Source of the DNA: Candidatus Omnitrophota bacterium
Lineage (GTDB): Bacteria > Omnitrophota > Koll11 > Zapsychrales > Fredricksoniimonadaceae
DNA length: 24,220 nucleotides
Assembly: GCA_015233705.1 (NCBI GenBank)
Contig: JADFXE010000009.1
Span: 1-24,220 of the forward strand
Direction: 5' to 3'
Part shown: piece by piece, positions 14,521-21,422 of the stretch
Numbering within the stretch: the stretch's first letter is position 1
How the letters are laid out: each line of letters opens with the position of its first letter
Translations under genes and position numbers: made by a program
The notes under the pieces: model-generated
The model's input: the letters and a program-made list of their open reading frames with translations, nothing else
What the model was told of the DNA's origin: nothing
Database searches by the model: none

Positions 14521-15834
14521 TTGAGACCGAATTATCTGAAACTCACTCACAAGATCGCCGGAGCGTTTGCCGTGCTCGGCCTGGTGGTCGCCATTGCCGG
14601 CGGTGTCGGCCTGCATTATCTGGAAGGTGTCCGTGTCCATCAGCTGCAGTTCGAGGATGAGTGGAGCGAGTACCAGCGCATGGTCGCGGCTGAAGATGCC
14701 TTGAAGACGATATCAACGGACATCAGCGCCTGGCAGGCTGGGATCCTGCCGGTCGATCAGTTGAAATCACGTTCCGGTGAGATCAAGCGGATCCTGTCTT
14801 CTTGGGCCCGCGGTGAGCAGGAAGAAAAGAAACGGCAGGATCTTTTCAGCCATGAGAAAGAGGAAGCCCGGTTGCTGGCTCCGGCGCGTCAGGCCTTTGG
14901 GGAGTTGACCGAGGCTATTGATAATTGTGGGGCCGGTCCCACAATTTCGGCCGCAGCGCCTTTGATTCGCGCCCTTGAGCGTCTGCAGTCAGCGAGCCGT
15001 CCTTTGCGGGAGTTCTATTTTGAAAGCATTCGCACATCCTTGGCCAAGGCGCAGAAGGCCAGGTTGAAGGCTGAGGAGGGCGGCCTTTATTTTATTGTGA
15101 TCGTGGCCTTGCTGATTTTGGGCATCAGCACCTACAGCATTCAGGTGCTGCGCCGCCAGACGAAACAGCTGATGGAGCAGGAGCGGCAGATCGCCCTGGT
15201 CGCTTTGGTGCAGCATCTGACGCACGAGATCCGCAATCCTCTGGGAATTGTCAAGAGCGCGGCCAGTGTCATTGCCCGGCGCTCTACCGGCGAGGTGGTC
15301 ACGCTGGCCAACGACATTTCCTCCGAAGTGGAGCGGGTTGACGGACTGCTGACCGACCTTCTGCATTTGCACCGCGGGGCGGACAAGCCCAAGGTGCCGA
15401 CGGATATCTCGGCGATCGTCGTGCGGGTCGCGGAGCTGTTTGCCTCCAAGGTCCAGGCCGCCGGCCTCAGGCTGGAGGTTCAGAACAAAGCTGCCGGCGT
15501 TCTTCTGCCGTGCCATCCGGAGGCGATCAAGCAGGTGGTGATGAATTTATTGCTGAACGCGATCGAAGCCTCGAGTGAGAAGAGTACGATCGAAGTCGCG
15601 ACAATGGTGGCCGGACAGGAGTATCTGCTGCAGGTGCGTGACCAGGGTGTTGGCCTGGATCGCGAACAGAGAGCGCGGATCTTTGATCTGATGTATACGA
15701 CCAAACCTTACGGGTTTGGGATCGGGCTGACTGTGGTCAAGCGCATTGTCGAGGATCACGGCGGACGGATCGAGGTTGCGGATGCCCCGTCGCACGGAAC
15801 GATCTTTACTATCTATTTACCGATAAGGACCTGA
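14521..15834 (+). CDS. Membrane sensor histidine kinase
   Basis: 437 residues. TM1 is at about 11-33, followed by a helical external sensor of about 150 residues, TM2 at about 187-209 (LYFIVIVALLILGIS), HisKA with the phospho-acceptor H235 in THEIRNPLG, then HATPase_c with the N box (NLLLNAIEAS), G1 (DQGVGLD), F box (FDLMYTTKP) and G2 (GFGIGLTVVKRIVEDHGG). The sensor is four-helix-like and unassigned. The TTG at 14521 is preferred: CAAGGG lies just upstream and the hydrophobic TM1 follows at once, whereas a longer frame from 14419 would overlap the permease. A 9-bp perfect palindrome sits within the sensor-coding part at 14923-14946. It is followed 1 bp later by its cognate regulator. Confidence 0.88.
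   Translation: MRPNYLKLTHKIAGAFAVLGLVVAIAGGVGLHYLEGVRVHQLQFEDEWSEYQRMVAAEDALKTISTDISAWQAGILPVDQLKSRSGEIKRILSSWARGEQEEKKRQDLFSHEKEEARLLAPARQAFGELTEAIDNCGAGPTISAAAPLIRALERLQSASRPLREFYFESIRTSLAKAQKARLKAEEGGLYFIVIVALLILGISTYSIQVLRRQTKQLMEQERQIALVALVQHLTHEIRNPLGIVKSAASVIARRSTGEVVTLANDISSEVERVDGLLTDLLHLHRGADKPKVPTDISAIVVRVAELFASKVQAAGLRLEVQNKAAGVLLPCHPEAIKQVVMNLLLNAIEASSEKSTIEVATMVAGQEYLLQVRDQGVGLDREQRARIFDLMYTTKPYGFGIGLTVVKRIVEDHGGRIEVADAPSHGTIFTIYLPIRT
14923..14946. repeat. Perfect palindrome inside the histidine kinase gene
   Basis: AATTGTGGG (14923-14931) and CCCACAATT (14938-14946) flank GCCGGT. It encodes an Asn-Cys-Gly-Ala-Gly-Pro-Thr turn between two sensor helices. It may be an inserted short palindromic repeat. 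Confidence 0.7.
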
Positions 15835-15835
15835 T

Positions 15836-16375
15836 ATGCCTGAGATTTTGATCGTTGATGACGAGCCCCGGTTGCTCAGGGTCTTGCGCCTGGGGCTGCC
15901 GGAACACGGGTTCAATGTTCTGACCGCGGCCAACGGTCAGGAGGCCCTGAAGATACTGTTCGACAAGCACATTGATATTGTGGTGACTGACATGCGCATG
16001 CCTGTCATGGACGGGGTAGAGCTTATCTACGAGATGGAGCGGCTGGGGATCAGGCTGCCGATCGTTGTGACGACGGCCCACGCGGATGTGGATACCGCGG
16101 TCAAGACCCTGAAGCACGGCGCCTGCGATTATATCCGCAAGCCTTTCAGTGTCGAGGAGCTTGTCCAGTCGGTCAAGAATGCCATGCAGAAGATGTCGAC
16201 GGAGACTAAGCCTGCGGCCGTTGACTTTGATCTGCAGTCACAGATGGATGCCAAGGAAAAAGAAGCCATCCGTAAGGCCCTGGCCGCTGCCCAGGGCGTC
16301 AAGGCCGAGGCCGCGCGCCTCTTGGGTATCTCCGAACGCAACCTCTGGTACAAGCTCAAAAAATATGGTCTGTGA
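15836..16375 (+). CDS. Response regulator, receiver plus Fis-type HTH (RegA/ActR-like)
   Basis: 179 residues. The receiver domain spans about 1-120, with acidic pocket D8-D9, phospho-acceptor D52 in VVTDMRMP, the conserved Thr in VVTTAH, and Lys in YIRKPF. After a linker, a Fis-type helix-turn-helix ends the protein (EAARLLGISERNLWYKLKKYGL, positions about 157-179). This matches the length and order of RegA/ActR/PrrA regulators, which lack the AAA+ domain of NtrC. It begins 1 bp after the kinase gene stops, so the pair is surely cognate. Targets may include the divergent-free 172-bp gap and operon that follow. Full RegA specificity is not implied. Confidence 0.9.
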   Translation: MPEILIVDDEPRLLRVLRLGLPEHGFNVLTAANGQEALKILFDKHIDIVVTDMRMPVMDGVELIYEMERLGIRLPIVVTTAHADVDTAVKTLKHGACDYIRKPFSVEELVQSVKNAMQKMSTETKPAAVDFDLQSQMDAKEKEAIRKALAAAQGVKAEAARLLGISERNLWYKLKKYGL

Positions 16376-16382
16376 ATCCTGG

Positions 16383-16405
16383 CCCTGCAGGATCTTGCAG
16401 GGTTT
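16383..16405 (+). terminator. Weak terminator-like hairpin after the response regulator
   Basis: CCCTGCA (16383-16389) pairs with TGCAGGG (16396-16402) around GGATCT, followed by only three T. It could slow transcription between the two gene runs, or be a regulator-binding palindrome. Confidence 0.35.
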
Positions 16406-16420
16406 GGCCTGGCAGCTGCA
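16404..16420 (+). promoter_or_regulatory. Possible sigma-54-like element
   Basis: TTGGC at 16404-16408 and TGCA at 16417-16420 keep the GG-N10-GC spacing of -24/-12 promoters. The site lies about 130 bp before the SDR gene. The -12 box lacks TT, and the neighbouring regulator has no AAA+ domain to activate sigma-54, so this is weak. No sigma-70 promoter with good boxes was found in 16376-16547. Confidence 0.2.
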
Positions 16421-16547
16421 ATTTTCTTCCCTGATTTTCGCTTTCGTATCCTTTCCCACTTTCCTAACTACCCGACGCATTGCTAAACTAAAGTCATAGA
16501 TCGGCACAGAGAATTGCCGCGCCCGTGGATTGTCATGGAGGACGGAT

Positions 16548-17423
16548 ATGGAAAACAGGAACGTTCTGATCGCCGGAGTCGGTGGTGTGCTGGGCCGGGA
16601 ATTGGTCGAGGCCTTTATCAAGAAAGGTATTCGTCCTGCTGGCCTCGCGCTTTCTGATGCTGAATTCAGCGGCCTGGAGGGAAAGTTGTCGTATCAGGTA
16701 GCGGCGGATGTGACCAGGCCGGAGACGATCCAGGGAGTCTGCGCGGGGATGGATATTGTTGTCTCTGCTATTGGGATCACGCGCCTGCGTGGGGACGTGA
16801 CGCACATGGACGTGGATTATCAGGGGAACATGAATCTGCTGGCCGAGGCCAAGCGGGCATGCGTGCGGAAGTTCGTGTTTATTTCCCCCGCCGGCACCGA
16901 GCTGGGCGCCAGGGCGGGCGTGCCGCTCATGGTAGCCAAATTCAAGTTCGAAGAAGAGTTGAAGAAAAGCGGCCTGGAGTGGGTGATCGTCCGCGCGAGC
17001 GGCTTTATGCGGGATTTTGCCGAGATGGGCAGGACGGCCGAGAAGGGGCGGATGTACATTATCGGCGACGGGAAAGTCGCCTGCACACCAATCGACGTTG
17101 GCGAGCTGGCGGCGTTCATGGCCGAGGATGCGCTGACGCTTGCCAATGTGTATACCTCTGTCGGCGGTCCGCGCAACATGACCTGGCTGCAGATCTGTGA
17201 GTCCTGTTTCAAGGTCAAGGTCTGGGGAAAACCGGTCAGGATATCGTTCCTGCCGGTCTGGGTCTGCCGTCTGGCCTTGGCGCTGATCCAACCGTTCTCG
17301 TTTCAATTTTACGCCCTCGGGAAACTGCTGGTCTTCTTTTCTGTGAACGGCCTTCCCATGCAAAGGCGCGGCAGGATCGACCTGGACACCTATTTGCAAC
17401 ATTACTACGCGAGGAGCAACTGA
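16548..17423 (+). CDS. Atypical SDR / NAD(P)-binding oxidoreductase
   Basis: 291 residues with an N-terminal Rossmann fold. The nucleotide loop reads GVGGVLGREL (G10-G16) after VLIA, followed by IVVSAIGITR at strand 4 and a KFVFISPAG strand. The C-terminal part resembles NmrA-like or complex I 39-kDa-like atypical SDRs; the catalytic YxxxK of classical SDRs is not seen. A hydrophobic helix near the end (PVWVCRLALALIQPF) may contact the membrane. ATG 16548 is chosen because GGAGGA lies 5 nt upstream. The stop overlaps the start of the isoprenoid synthase by one base (TGATG). Likely role: reduction or isomerisation of a lipid-like intermediate made by its neighbours; the substrate is unknown. 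Confidence 0.8.
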   Translation: MENRNVLIAGVGGVLGRELVEAFIKKGIRPAGLALSDAEFSGLEGKLSYQVAADVTRPETIQGVCAGMDIVVSAIGITRLRGDVTHMDVDYQGNMNLLAEAKRACVRKFVFISPAGTELGARAGVPLMVAKFKFEEELKKSGLEWVIVRASGFMRDFAEMGRTAEKGRMYIIGDGKVACTPIDVGELAAFMAEDALTLANVYTSVGGPRNMTWLQICESCFKVKVWGKPVRISFLPVWVCRLALALIQPFSFQFYALGKLLVFFSVNGLPMQRRGRIDLDTYLQHYYARSN

Positions 17424-18457
17424 TGCTAATCCTGGATATTTCCCGCGCATTCTCTGTGAATAAGGTGCTGCGCTCATCGTTCGCCGAGTGCCGGCTCTGC
17501 CTGAAAGACGTGGAGATTGCCGGGCGCTCGGTGGTCGTTTCACCGGCCCTGACGCAAAAAGAGTTCATGATCAACGCCGGATCATTTCCTGCCGAGATGT
17601 ACATGCCGCACCGCAACTTTTTTTCGGCGCTTTTCCAGGCGGTTTACGGATTTCTCAATATCCCTCTGGAGCGGCGCATGCTTTACGGGCGGATCAATTA
17701 TCTGTTCCGTATTTGGGTCACTTCCGCCGACAATCTTCTCGATGGCGAAGACAAGGTCTCCTTTTCGATCAAGATGCCGGTGGATTCGCGGGTCATGCGC
17801 CAGGTGGTGGTGATCATGGCGGCCGACCGGATCCTGGCGCGTTTTCTGGAAGAGGCGGTCGCTGGCGCGGTCATTACCAGGGAAGAGGCGCGCATGATAT
17901 CCGACGGGACGCTGCAAGTCCTTCTGCCCAGTGCTGCAGAAGAGGCCTCCGAGGAAGGCGGAATCGCGCAGCGTCCTAGTCCGGAATATGTCCTCAATAC
18001 CATCCATCAGCTGAAGACCGGTCTGCTGTTTCATTTGCCGCTGTTTGGCCCGGAACGTTTGGAGAAAGCGCCTGACCGCAAGGTGCTGGCCTCCTGCCGT
18101 CAGGGGTTGGGGAAGTTCGGGCTGGGCTGTCAGCTGCTGGATGATATGAGGGACTTGTCACGGGACCATTTGGAACGGCGGCAGAACTACGCGCTGTCTT
18201 TGCTGGCGCATCAGCATCCGTCGGCATTCAGCCGTCTGCAGGGCATGGAAGAAACATTGTCCCTGGAGCGGCCGATCTTTTCCGAGTTTACAGATGAGCT
18301 GACGCCTGTGGCGCGCATGGGGCATGACTATATGCTCGAAGGGTTACGTCATCTCAATGACTGTGGGCTTGGGCTGAAAGAGGAATATGCCAGGGCAGTC
18401 GTGCTGTGGATGTTCAAGGCCCTGGATGTGGAAAAGGCTAGGGGGTGGCTGGCATGA
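17423..18457 (+). CDS. Trans-isoprenyl diphosphate synthase-like protein
   Basis: 344 helical residues. Three features fit the class I isoprenoid synthase fold: an Asp motif DNLLDGED at 103-110, KTG at 198-200 in the position of the diphosphate-binding K-T pair, and a second Asp motif DDMRD at 240-244 within GCQLLDDMRDLSRD. The gap of 137 residues between Asp motifs is what true prenyl synthases show. The first motif is D-N-x-x-D instead of DDxxD, as if shifted toward the terpene or squalene/phytoene synthase pattern, and the N-terminal 100 residues are not typical. It may elongate prenyl chains, act as a head-to-head or cyclising enzyme, or be a non-canonical relative. It overlaps its neighbours on both sides, so it is obligately co-expressed with the SDR and the methyltransferase. 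Confidence 0.7.
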   Translation: MLILDISRAFSVNKVLRSSFAECRLCLKDVEIAGRSVVVSPALTQKEFMINAGSFPAEMYMPHRNFFSALFQAVYGFLNIPLERRMLYGRINYLFRIWVTSADNLLDGEDKVSFSIKMPVDSRVMRQVVVIMAADRILARFLEEAVAGAVITREEARMISDGTLQVLLPSAAEEASEEGGIAQRPSPEYVLNTIHQLKTGLLFHLPLFGPERLEKAPDRKVLASCRQGLGKFGLGCQLLDDMRDLSRDHLERRQNYALSLLAHQHPSAFSRLQGMEETLSLERPIFSEFTDELTPVARMGHDYMLEGLRHLNDCGLGLKEEYARAVVLWMFKALDVEKARGWLA

Positions 18458-19110
18458 TCACTCTTCCGTTGACCAGAGGCCGGACGCTGGATCATGTCGC
18501 GGCCGTTTATGACGCGCTCAGCCCCGTGATGCTGTTTGGCCAGGAGGCGCGCTTGTCGCGGCCCTGTCTGGAATTCTTAAGCGATTCGCGGATCAGTTCA
18601 GTCCTGGATCTGGGCTGCGGTACCGGAACGCTGACCATCGAGATTGCCCGTTTGTTGGCTGATCGGGGCGGCCGGGTGAGCGGGATCGACGCGGCGCCGA
18701 AAATGATCGACGTTGCCCTGCGTAAGGCAAGCCACCTGGCCAATGCGTATTTTGATGTGGCCGCGGCCGAGGCCCTGCCGTTTTTTGATGACAGTTTTGA
18801 TTACGTTATCTCGACGTTCTTTTTCCATCACATTGATCTTGAGTTAAAGGTCCGGGCTTTGGATGAGGCTTTTCGGGTTCTTAAACCCGGCGGATTGTTT
18901 GTCATTATTGATGTGGATACGCCGACCAATATCTTTGGAAAGATATGCGCCTGGGCCGGGTATTTTCTGTTCCAGCAAGAGGAGATCCGGGAGAATATCG
19001 AAGGTAAGCTCCGTCTGGCCATCGGGCAGTCCCGGTTTGGGTCTTTTGAAGAGGTTTCGCATCATCAGGGGTATATCTCAGTGTTCAAATTAATCAAGGA
19101 GGGGTTATGA
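18454..19110 (+). CDS. Class I SAM-dependent methyltransferase (UbiE/MenG-like)
   Basis: About 218 residues. Motif I is VLDLGCGTGTLTIE, motif II ends in GIDAAPKMI, the post-II region has AEALPFFDDSFDYVIS, and motif III is EAFRVLKPGGLFVIID. The order and spacing match methyltransferase type 11/25 enzymes, including quinone C-methylases. The C-terminal 60 residues are predicted to be partly amphipathic (GKICAWAGYFLF), compatible with a lipid substrate. ATG 18454 overlaps the upstream stop (ATGA) and has AGGGGG 8 nt before it, so it is preferred over GTG 18445. It also overlaps the next gene by 4 bp. In this operon a prenylated or terpenoid acceptor is the simplest guess. Confidence 0.85.
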   Translation: MITLPLTRGRTLDHVAAVYDALSPVMLFGQEARLSRPCLEFLSDSRISSVLDLGCGTGTLTIEIARLLADRGGRVSGIDAAPKMIDVALRKASHLANAYFDVAAAEALPFFDDSFDYVISTFFFHHIDLELKVRALDEAFRVLKPGGLFVIIDVDTPTNIFGKICAWAGYFLFQQEEIRENIEGKLRLAIGQSRFGSFEEVSHHQGYISVFKLIKEGL

Positions 19111-19733
19111 AGAGGTGGTTCTTAGGTGTAACGATGGCGTTAGTGATGGCGGGCGCAGCATGGGCGACGCCGGTCCCGGCAGATGATGCCGTGGGGCAAA
19201 AGGTCCAGGCTTACTTTGACGATGCCTTTGCCAAGCTCAAGCTGGCAGCGGACAGGCAGCCCAATTATTTGACCTTCCGTGAGGCCATGAAGCCGGTGGT
19301 GGCCGGCGTGCCGGGTGTTTTCGGCGGATCTTTCATTGATGACAAATGGGTCATCCGGCAGGTCCTTTTCCCGTCGCATTTTCTGGCGCGGGGCTTTGAT
19401 CTCAAGGGCGTCAGGGAGCTGCATTATTTCCAGGAGAAAATGAAAGAAGCGCCCGGGCCCCAGCTTTCAGAGCCGGCCCACGGCAGTATTGCCCAGCCGC
19501 GGCTGATTGCGATGCGGTATCCGGTCGTCAAAGACGGCAAGGTGGCGGGCCTGGTCTCGATGATGGTGCGCACGCCGTTCTTCCTTAAGGCCGTCGGGCT
19601 GGAGCAGGCCAAGGCGTACAAGATCATCTGTCTGGGCAAAGAGGCGGAATCGCACGGCACACTAGGCACGGATTATAAGGAAGTCAGACTGTCCCTTCCC
19701 TCGACGGAATGGGTGATCCAGTACAGGATGTGA
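19107..19733 (+). CDS. Secreted Cache-like domain protein
   Basis: 208 residues. The N-terminus is a clear signal peptide (KRWFLGVTMALVMAGAAWA, cut near residue 21). The mature part reads like a single Cache/PAS-type external sensor: helix QAYFDDAFAKLKL, then GVFGGSFIDDKWVIRQVL, and a late MRYPVVKDGKVAGLVSMMV strand pair (split here) of the form Y-P-V-x-x-D-G-K-V-x-G common in Cache domains. No membrane or signalling module is attached, so it may be a periplasmic ligand-binding protein. The ATG overlaps the methyltransferase stop (ATGA). The fold call is inference from motif style. Confidence 0.6.
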   Translation: MKRWFLGVTMALVMAGAAWATPVPADDAVGQKVQAYFDDAFAKLKLAADRQPNYLTFREAMKPVVAGVPGVFGGSFIDDKWVIRQVLFPSHFLARGFDLKGVRELHYFQEKMKEAPGPQLSEPAHGSIAQPRLIAMRYPVVKDGKVAGLVSMMVRTPFFLKAVGLEQAKAYKIICLGKEAESHGTLGTDYKEVRLSLPSTEWVIQYRM

Positions 19734-19759
19734 CGGGATTAAGTGTTGCGGAGGGGAAT

Positions 19760-19981
19760 ATGAACAAGGCGCGATTGTTGTTGTGGGGCAATGTCCTTTT
19801 GTTCGTCTTTTTTATCTTTCAGGTCATTACGAGCGGGATTCTGTTCTTTGTCGTCATGTCCAAGCAGCAGGAGCATGCGGTTTATCTAGTCCACGCTTAC
19901 AGCGGATTTCTGATGCTGCTTCTGGTCATTGTTCACCTTGCGCTGCATTGGCGCATGATCAGGCATGTGTATTTCGATTAG
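19760..19981 (+). CDS. DUF4405-like two-helix membrane protein with histidines
   Basis: 73 residues and two membrane helices (about 10-33 and 42-64). The second helix carries H45, H59 and H63 in the pattern VH-A-x3-GFLMLLL-x2-VHLALHW, and H39 and H69 flank the membrane. This is the pattern of DUF4405 and cytochrome b-like subunits, in which such histidines bind haem. ATG 19760 follows GGAGGGGA at correct spacing, so the upstream in-frame ATG at 19709, inside the previous gene, is rejected. It is 26 bp after the Cache-like gene and 9 bp before the next. A membrane electron carrier role in the pathway is plausible but not shown. Confidence 0.7.
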   Translation: MNKARLLLWGNVLLFVFFIFQVITSGILFFVVMSKQQEHAVYLVHAYSGFLMLLLVIVHLALHWRMIRHVYFD

Positions 19982-19990
19982 GAGACGTTC

Positions 19991-20575
19991 ATGAAGAGGC
20001 CGGGAACGTCCAGGGTTGGCACGACGTTATTCTTAACCTATCTTTTTCTCGCCAGGGATGTCATCAGACCGGCGGCGGTGACCGGAGCTACCCGACGGGT
20101 CACGCCGGTACAGGCAGTCTTGCCGCAGCCGCAGGCATCCTTCTCTCCCTCCTTGTCATCCTCGCCGCCTTCGCAGGAGTCGTCTCTGCCGCCGCTATTG
20201 TCCGCGTCTGAGGTTGTTCCGGTTTCCGAGCCTGTGCTCGCGGACCCGGGGCAGACCTTGGTCTCGGCACCGGCGGTAGCGCCTCCTGCGCGGGTGGCCA
20301 CTTCTGACGGGGCCGAGGACAAGAGCCGTTGCCGGACATTTGAAGGGACCGTGGAATCTGTGGTGGAAGAGGGGCCAGGTGACGGGCCGCGGCAAGTGGT
20401 TGAGCTCGTCAATCCGTTCGGCGAGCGTTTCAAGTGCGTCCTGGATTCCGGGACATTGGTTTATGTCGGCGAGGACCGTTCTTTTCCCACGCGGCCGGTC
20501 GCACCGGGAGACCGGCTTTTTGTGAAGTACGTCCTGCTTAAGGAGAACACCGCAGTCGAGGCCAGGATCAATTGA
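19991..20575 (+). CDS. Pro/Ser-rich protein with small C-terminal beta domain
   Basis: 194 residues. A short hydrophobic segment near the N-terminus (TTLFLTYLFLARDVIRPA) may be a non-cleaved anchor or a poor signal. Residues about 40-110 are a Pro/Ser/Ala-rich spacer. Residues about 113-194 contain one Cys pair candidate (C113, C148) and beta strands (RTFEGTVESVVEE, RQVVELVN, RFKCVLDSGT, GDRLFVKYVLL) with an OB-like or SH3-like look. I do not recognise a family. It is the last gene of the tightly packed operon, 9 bp after the DUF4405-like gene; its start lies close behind an AGGAGA-type site. Confidence 0.6.
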   Translation: MKRPGTSRVGTTLFLTYLFLARDVIRPAAVTGATRRVTPVQAVLPQPQASFSPSLSSSPPSQESSLPPLLSASEVVPVSEPVLADPGQTLVSAPAVAPPARVATSDGAEDKSRCRTFEGTVESVVEEGPGDGPRQVVELVNPFGERFKCVLDSGTLVYVGEDRSFPTRPVAPGDRLFVKYVLLKENTAVEARIN

Positions 20576-20617
20576 TCTGAGGATTGAACTTGAATCAGCT
20601 GGCTTTGGGACAAGGTG

Positions 20618-20626
20618 TGCTATGAT
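20618..20626 (+). promoter_or_regulatory. Extended -10 promoter for the dioxygenase gene
   Basis: TGCTATGAT fits TG-n-TATAAT with 5/6 in the hexamer. Transcription near 20633 would give a leader of about 13 nt with GGAG in it. The ATG at 20622 lies inside this -10, which supports 20646 as the start codon. Confidence 0.4.
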
Positions 20627-20645
20627 TTCTTCAGATGGAGATGCC

Positions 20646-21422
20646 ATGAAGGATCCGCAAGTCAAAATGCCGGTCTTGTTCGTGGGGCACGGCAGCCCGA
20701 TGAATGCGATCGAAGATAATGAATTTTCCCGGGAGTGGGAAGCGGTGGCAAAATCTCTGCCTAGCCCTAAGGCCATTGTGTGCATATCGGCGCATTGGCA
20801 GACTGATGGGACCTTTGTCACGGCCATGGAACATCCACGGACGATCTGTGATTTTTACGGCTTTCCCAAAGCACTTTACGCCAAGGAGTATCCGGCACCC
20901 GGATCGTCGGAACTAGCGGCTTCCCTGCAAAAGCTGTTGGGCTCGCGCGTTGGCGCGAATCTGGACTGGGGACTGGATCACGGCACCTGGTCGGTTCTGT
21001 GCCGGATGTTCCCTAAAGCGGACATTCCGGTTGTCCAGCTGAGCCTGGATCAGGGCCAAGAGCCGAAGTGGCATTATGAATTCGCCCGGAAACTTGGGGA
21101 GTTGCGTCACCAGGGTGTCCTGATCATGGGCAGCGGGAATGTGGTCCATAATCTGGGGCGCCTGAGCTGGGATGAATCGGCCTTTGACTGGGCGCTTGAG
21201 TTTGACGAGCGGATCAAGGCCTTGATCCTGGCCAACGATCACCAGGCGATCGTGAAATACAAGGACCTGGGACCTGCGGCGCGCCTGGCGGTGCCGACGA
21301 ACGAGCATTATCTGCCACTGCTGTATGTGCTGGCCCTGCAGGATAAGGCCGAGTCGGTCAGGTTCTTTGCCGAGAAGGTGACCCTGGGCGCGATTTCCAT
21401 GCGCTCGGTAAGGATCGGCTGA
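20646..21422 (+). CDS. ygiD: LigB-family class III extradiol dioxygenase (YgiD/DODA-like)
   Basis: 258 residues matching 4,5-DOPA extradiol dioxygenase family proteins in length and order. GHGSPMN at 14-20 carries metal ligand H15, ISAHW carries H50, and DHGTWSVL (H112) and NEHYLPLLY (H221) follow, with MGSGNVVHNL between them. These Zn or Fe enzymes cleave catechol-type rings next to a hydroxyl group; in many bacteria the natural substrate is not known. ATG 20646 gives an N-terminus collinear with the E. coli protein and has GGAG 5 nt upstream; the ATG at 20622 would lie in the promoter. It follows the isoprenoid operon in the same direction with a 70-bp gap, so a ring-cleavage role on its product is possible but may be coincidence. 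Confidence 0.85.
   Translation: MKDPQVKMPVLFVGHGSPMNAIEDNEFSREWEAVAKSLPSPKAIVCISAHWQTDGTFVTAMEHPRTICDFYGFPKALYAKEYPAPGSSELAASLQKLLGSRVGANLDWGLDHGTWSVLCRMFPKADIPVVQLSLDQGQEPKWHYEFARKLGELRHQGVLIMGSGNVVHNLGRLSWDESAFDWALEFDERIKALILANDHQAIVKYKDLGPAARLAVPTNEHYLPLLYVLALQDKAESVRFFAEKVTLGAISMRSVRIG

Noticed and set aside
19783..20211. Alternative frame containing a hydrophobic segment (ILLSLLVILAAFAGVVSAAA) over the DUF4405-like and Pro/Ser-rich genes
   Set aside because: It overlaps two better-supported genes, has no ribosome site, and the hydrophobic run is what GC-rich Ser/Pro codons produce when read one base out of frame.
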